Source: an uncultured Collinsella sp.
GTDB lineage: Bacteria; Actinomycetota; Coriobacteriia; Coriobacteriales; Coriobacteriaceae
DNA: 5,163 nt
Direction: 5' to 3'
Assembly (NCBI GenBank): GCA_900555515.1
Contig: USLO01000124.1
Location: 1-5,163, forward strand
The notes below the pieces were generated by a model. The model had not been told where the DNA came from, did no database searches, and was given only the letters and a program-made list of their open reading frames with translations. Both the position numbers and the translations under genes were made by a program. This document shows, in pieces, positions 4,577 through 5,163 of the stretch; position 1 is the stretch's first letter, and each line of letters starts with the position of its first letter.

Positions 4577-5163
4577 GTGTCCGCATTTCCGTTCGACGCC
4601 GTTATCTTTGACATGGACGGCGTGATTGTCGATACCGAGTATTACTACCTGGGCGAGACCGCCGCGTTTGCCAAGGAGCTTGGGCTTAATCTGACTCAAG
4701 AGGAGTTAAATGGGCAGGTCGGTACTTCGCATCAGTTCTTCCTGCGTATGCTGGTCGATTGGTTTGAGCGCGCCGGTAAGGGGCATTTAACTGGCGAGGA
4801 AGCGTTGACCCGTTGGGACGAGTGGGCTCATAAGCGTCCGCGCGACTATCAGGCTTTGATTAACCCAGGCGCCGTGGATACGATTCGAGAGCTGCCGCGC
4901 CGCGGCGTTCGCGTGGCGCTTGCCAGCTCGTCTCCCATGGATAGCATCGAGGAAGTGCTCAATGCGTGCGGGTTGTCGGATGCCTTTGAGTATGTGGTGA
5001 GCGGCGAGCAGTTTAAGGAGAGCAAGCCCGAGCCCGACATCTACCTGCATGCGCTGGACCTGCTGGGGCTGCCCGCGAATCGCTGCTGCTGCGTTGAGGA
5101 TTCGGTGCCTGGCATCACTGCCGGCAAGCGAGCCGGCCTGACAGTCATTGCCAAGCGCGAGGA
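4577..5163 (+). CDS. Beta-phosphoglucomutase-like HAD-IA hydrolase (partial, 3' end missing)
   Basis: The frame runs from a GTG at 4577 to the window edge, giving 195 complete codons. GGGAGGG at 4566-4572 supplies the ribosome binding site and decides the GTG start; the first in-frame ATG (codon 13) falls inside motif I and cannot be the start. HAD motifs are FDMDGVIVDTE (Asp12 and Asp14), LASSSP (Ser117), SKPEPDIY (Lys150) and VEDSVPGITAGKRAG (Glu174, Asp175), with a helical C1 cap between motif I and II. This is the beta-phosphoglucomutase/phosphatase subfamily, acting on small sugar phosphates in the cytosol. The histidine that serves true beta-phosphoglucomutases a few residues after motif I appears to be Tyr24 here, so a simple phosphatase is more likely than a mutase. 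About 20-30 C-terminal residues are probably missing. It sits 63 bases after the Cof-type gene, across a terminator. Confidence 0.9.
   Translation, partial: MSAFPFDAVIFDMDGVIVDTEYYYLGETAAFAKELGLNLTQEELNGQVGTSHQFFLRMLVDWFERAGKGHLTGEEALTRWDEWAHKRPRDYQALINPGAVDTIRELPRRGVRVALASSSPMDSIEEVLNACGLSDAFEYVVSGEQFKESKPEPDIYLHALDLLGLPANRCCCVEDSVPGITAGKRAGLTVIAKRE

Noticed and set aside
3866..4699. 277-codon - strand open frame opposite the Cof-type gene
   Set aside because: It is antisense to a complete HAD-IIB gene, crosses its terminator and runs into the next gene. Its composition looks like a reverse reading of coding DNA.

Overview
The window is GC-rich, densely coded bacterial DNA with strong AGGAGG-type ribosome binding sites and GC-rich intrinsic terminators. 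From the style of the housekeeping genes I favour a Coriobacteriia-type actinobacterium such as Collinsella. That is an impression, not something the window proves.

Layout: (1) 1-171, + strand, is the last 56 codons of glucose-6-phosphate isomerase (pgi), followed by a strong terminator. (2) 313-3181, - strand, is a three-gene unit converging on pgi. Reading 5'->3' it encodes a 296-residue protein I do not recognise, a 205-residue ClpP-like serine peptidase with an intact Ser-His-Asp triad, and a 434-residue VirD4/TraG-type (type IV coupling protein-like) ATPase with no membrane anchor. The peptidase and ATPase genes overlap by 8 bases. (3) 3182-3670 is a non-coding divergent region holding a GATGT(G) repeat cluster next to the start of the - strand unit, a small palindrome and candidate promoters. 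(4) 3671-4513, + strand, is a Cof-type HAD-IIB sugar-phosphate phosphatase with its own terminator. (5) 4577-5163, + strand, is a GTG-started beta-phosphoglucomutase-like HAD-IA hydrolase cut off by the window edge.

The pgi and HAD genes look like ordinary chromosomal metabolism. The - strand unit is the accessory-looking part: a soluble DNA-pump-type ATPase translationally coupled to a ClpP-like peptidase, with an unknown protein in front and no relaxase, integrase or mating-channel gene in view. It may be a fragment of an integrated conjugative element, or a small stand-alone ATPase-peptidase system. The sequence alone cannot decide between these.
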